Part shown: positions 5,537 to 7,323 of the stretch, one piece after another
Numbering within the stretch: position 1 is the first letter of the stretch
Layout: every line of letters starts with the position of its first letter
NCBI GenBank assembly: GCA_002505405.1
Contig: DAVD01000003.1
Location: forward strand, 1-7,323
Reading direction: 5' to 3'
Source: Candidatus Poseidonia alphae
GTDB lineage: Archaea; Thermoplasmatota; Poseidoniia; Poseidoniales; Poseidoniaceae
DNA length: 7,323 nucleotides
The notes under the pieces: generated by a model
Seen by the model: only the letters and a program-made list of their open reading frames with translations
The model's database searches: none
Told to the model about the DNA's origin: nothing
Position numbers and translations under genes: made by a program

Positions 5537-6469
5537 ATGAGTGAAACGATTGTAATTGCAGAAATGAACAACAACACCATCCACCCGAGCACTGCTGAAC
5601 TTGTCGCAGCTGCTTGTGCACTTGGAGCAGAACCAACCCTCGTCGTGCCGTGCACCGACGCTGGAGCAGCAGATAGCGCCGCTTCTTGGGCCGGAATATC
5701 GAGCTTGATTGCGGCCAAATCCACAGCCTTCGAAAATTATGATGCTGCTGGATGGGCATCTGCATTGGATGCAGTCATGCCTCAAGGAACCATCGTGACC
5801 GGAGCATCGCCTCAATCCAAAGATCTCGCAGCCCGCATCGCGGCTCGCCGAAACCTTCCGGTCGTACAAGACGTGGTGAAGATTGATGGAAATCAGGTAA
5901 CCTCTCCAGTCTACTCTGGAAAAGCCATGCAAACCGTAGCACTCGGCAGTGCAAGCGTAGTTTCTGTTCGCTTCAATGTGTTCGCACCCGTCCAAGAAGG
6001 AGGACAAAACAGCGTTTCTGTTGTTGACACAACTGGAGATGTTGCAACCTCCGTCCAAGAGTTCATGGCTCGTGCATCTGAACGCCTCGACGTATCCGAA
6101 GCAAATATTGTCATCTCAGGCGGACGAGGTATGGGTTCACCTGACAACTTCAGTCACCTTGAAGCCGTTGCAGACACCATTGGGGCTGCAGTCGGAGCAT
6201 CACGCGCTGCAGTCGATACATGGGAAGCGATCCCCCACTCAATGCAGGTCGGTCAGACAGGAAAAACAGTCAACCCTAACCTCTACATCGCAGTCGGCAT
6301 CTCTGGAGCCATCCAACACCTCGCTGGAATGCGTTCCTCCCGTTACATTGTCGCCATCAACAAAGATGCTGACGCACCGATTTTCAAGCACGCTGATTAC
6401 GGAATTGTTGCGACCTGGGAGGAGGCACTTCCAGTTTTACAAGCTCAGTTCCAGTCAATGATGGGCTGA
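5537..6469 (+). CDS. etfA: Electron transfer flavoprotein, alpha subunit
   Basis: ETF alpha carries most of the FAD site of the ETF heterodimer and docks with the partner dehydrogenase. The 310-residue product has a less conserved N-terminal domain (about 1-185) and a highly conserved FAD domain. SGGRGMGSPDNF (194-205) begins the FAD domain. GASRAAVDTWEAIPHSMQVGQ (220-240) and TGKTVNPNLYIAVGISGAIQ (241-260) bind FAD, and HLAGMRSSRYIVAINKDADAPIF (261-283) with ADYGIV (286-291) complete it. These match mitochondrial and bacterial ETF alpha closely. It is the second gene after etfB. The TGA at 6467-6469 directly abuts the stop of the convergent MBL-fold gene, forming TGATCA. The likely electron donor seen nearby is the glutaryl-CoA-dehydrogenase-like enzyme at the left edge; the acceptor is not in the window. 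Confidence 0.96.
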   Translation: MSETIVIAEMNNNTIHPSTAELVAAACALGAEPTLVVPCTDAGAADSAASWAGISSLIAAKSTAFENYDAAGWASALDAVMPQGTIVTGASPQSKDLAARIAARRNLPVVQDVVKIDGNQVTSPVYSGKAMQTVALGSASVVSVRFNVFAPVQEGGQNSVSVVDTTGDVATSVQEFMARASERLDVSEANIVISGGRGMGSPDNFSHLEAVADTIGAAVGASRAAVDTWEAIPHSMQVGQTGKTVNPNLYIAVGISGAIQHLAGMRSSRYIVAINKDADAPIFKHADYGIVATWEEALPVLQAQFQSMMG

Positions 6470-7237
6470 TCAGGCGTACTTGCCAAAGCCGTACACGCCA
6501 CTTCCAGCCTGGTCGCCAACGAACGGGTTCGATGCGCGTTCTTGACCAATTGTCGTCAAAGGCCCGTGTCCTGGATGGACGACTGTATCCAAATCTAACG
6601 GCCACAATTGCGTGTGGATTGAGGATGCGAGCAGGTCAAAATCTCCCCCTGAATGGGGAATGTCCGTTCTGCCTACTGAACCAGCAAACAGCGTATCTCC
6701 AACAAAAACATGATTCGCCTCATCGTTCACTTCGATAAGCAAGCAACAGCCACCAAGTGTATGCCCGGGTGTATGGAGTACCTGAAGAGCAATTGAGCCA
6801 AAAGAGTGCCATTGTGATGCAACTAAGGCGTGGTCCGCTTCGGCTGGCTCCGGCAATTGGAGTCCATAACGCATCCCCGATTTTTTCGCCAATGTTTGCA
6901 GCATTGTATCGTCAGGATGTAGAAACCAATCAACGCCATAATGGGCCTTGAGGACTGGAATGAAACCGCTGTGGTCAAAGTGCGCATGTGTGTTGACCAA
7001 AGCAACGACTTTTCGCTTTGGTATTCCTGCATCAGAGGCTTCTTCCAACGTGCTGGGGCCGGTTGACCAATCAGGGCCGTTTCCCGAAAAAGACTCGATC
7101 CAATCGATCAGACGTTGGGGTTCATCACCACCGTCGATAATGATGGTATCACCTGTTTTTGAATCAGTAACCACCGAACAACGCATTTGAAGCGGCCCAA
7201 CAAAGAAATTCTCGATCCAAGGATTCGTAAGGGCCAT
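6470..7237 (-). CDS. Metallo-beta-lactamase-fold hydrolase, glyoxalase II-like
   Basis: This cytoplasmic, binuclear-metal hydrolase of the MBL superfamily is 255 residues long. The metal ligands are all visible: His84, His86, Asp88 and His89 in NTHAHFDH; His159 in TPGHTLGG; Asp181 in GDTLFAGSVGRTD; and His224 in HPGHGPLTTIGQE. The last two motifs are typical of the YcbL-like and glyoxalase-II-like branch, which hydrolyses thioesters such as S-lactoylglutathione, although substrates in archaea are largely unknown. A segment of about 25 residues (51-75) before the first ligand motif, rich in Gly, Pro and Ser, is longer than in compact members. The C-terminus ends with a Gly-rich stretch, SGVYGFGKYA. 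The ATG at 7237 lacks a clear ribosome site; CGATAGGCT precedes it. It faces etfA tail-to-tail with no bases between. A role with the neighbouring acyl-CoA oxidation genes is possible but not shown. Confidence 0.9.
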   Translation of the reverse strand: MALTNPWIENFFVGPLQMRCSVVTDSKTGDTIIIDGGDEPQRLIDWIESFSGNGPDWSTGPSTLEEASDAGIPKRKVVALVNTHAHFDHSGFIPVLKAHYGVDWFLHPDDTMLQTLAKKSGMRYGLQLPEPAEADHALVASQWHSFGSIALQVLHTPGHTLGGCCLLIEVNDEANHVFVGDTLFAGSVGRTDIPHSGGDFDLLASSIHTQLWPLDLDTVVHPGHGPLTTIGQERASNPFVGDQAGSGVYGFGKYA

Positions 7238-7260
7238 AGCCTATCGGAGAAGGAGGTCCT

Positions 7261-7323
7261 TCATGAGGTTGAGCCTTCCAGAACAGTAACTGTAAGACGG
7301 TCGGAGGTCCATCCACCCTGCTG
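7261..7323 (-). CDS. Possible C-terminal end of another minus-strand gene (partial)
   Basis: Reading the minus strand from the window edge gives 20 residues, ending DRLTVTVLEGSTS and then TGA at 7261-7263. The alternating beta pattern would suit the tail of an extracellular Ig-like or other beta-rich domain. All three minus-strand frames stay open for much of this short stretch, so the frame is not proven. If real, it ends 23 bases before the MBL-fold gene on the same strand and could share its transcript. Confidence 0.25.
   Translation of the reverse strand, partial: QQGGWTSDRLTVTVLEGSTS

Noticed and set aside
5288..6058. A 256-codon open frame on the minus strand, antisense to etfB and etfA
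   Set aside because: Its translation is Cys-, Ser- and Gly-rich with no recognisable fold, it spans two certain genes on the other strand, and it has no ribosome site. It is a shadow of their codon usage.
7250..7289. A plus-strand AGGAGGT followed by ATG at 7263 that looks like a gene start
   Set aside because: The frame closes after eight codons at 7287-7289, so there is no gene unless it is a tiny leader peptide, for which there is no other support.

Overview
The window looks like a compact archaeal chromosome segment. It is most consistent with a planktonic, Thermoplasmatota-like euryarchaeon such as Marine Group II / Poseidoniales, but that placement is inferred from protein character and no rRNA is present. 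The evidence is an archaeal-type tyrosyl-tRNA synthetase, an archaeal DUF5611-like protein, an MCM-type N-terminal domain, TATA-like boxes about 25-30 bases ahead of start codons, and ribosome binding sites related to GGAGGTGAT. No mobile element, CRISPR array, tRNA or rRNA was seen.

Layout, left to right. Bases 1-722 (minus) hold the N-terminal 240 residues of a glutaryl-CoA-dehydrogenase-like acyl-CoA dehydrogenase, cut by the window edge. Bases 789-1976 (minus) encode a secreted, membrane-anchored beta-propeller-like protein. Divergent from it, 2095-2616 (plus) encodes a DUF5611-like protein, and tyrS (2627-3772, plus) follows 10 bases later as an apparent two-gene operon. tyrS runs tail-to-tail, with a 2-base gap, into 3775-4632 (minus), a 285-residue protein resembling only the N-terminal zinc-ribbon/OB portion of the MCM helicase. 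A divergent promoter region containing the perfect palindrome GGGTTAACCC separates it from etfB-etfA (4790-6469, plus), the two subunits of electron transfer flavoprotein. The etfA stop codon abuts, with zero spacing, the stop codon of a metallo-beta-lactamase-fold hydrolase (6470-7237, minus). The last 60 or so bases may carry the end of another minus-strand gene.

How the genes fit together: the acyl-CoA dehydrogenase and ETF form one functional theme, with the dehydrogenase passing electrons from an acyl-CoA to the FAD of ETF. Their separation by about 4 kb and opposite strands means they are not one operon here. TyrRS is housekeeping. The MCM-like protein without an ATPase domain is the most unusual gene. 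The rest of the window is ordinary, tightly packed core genome.
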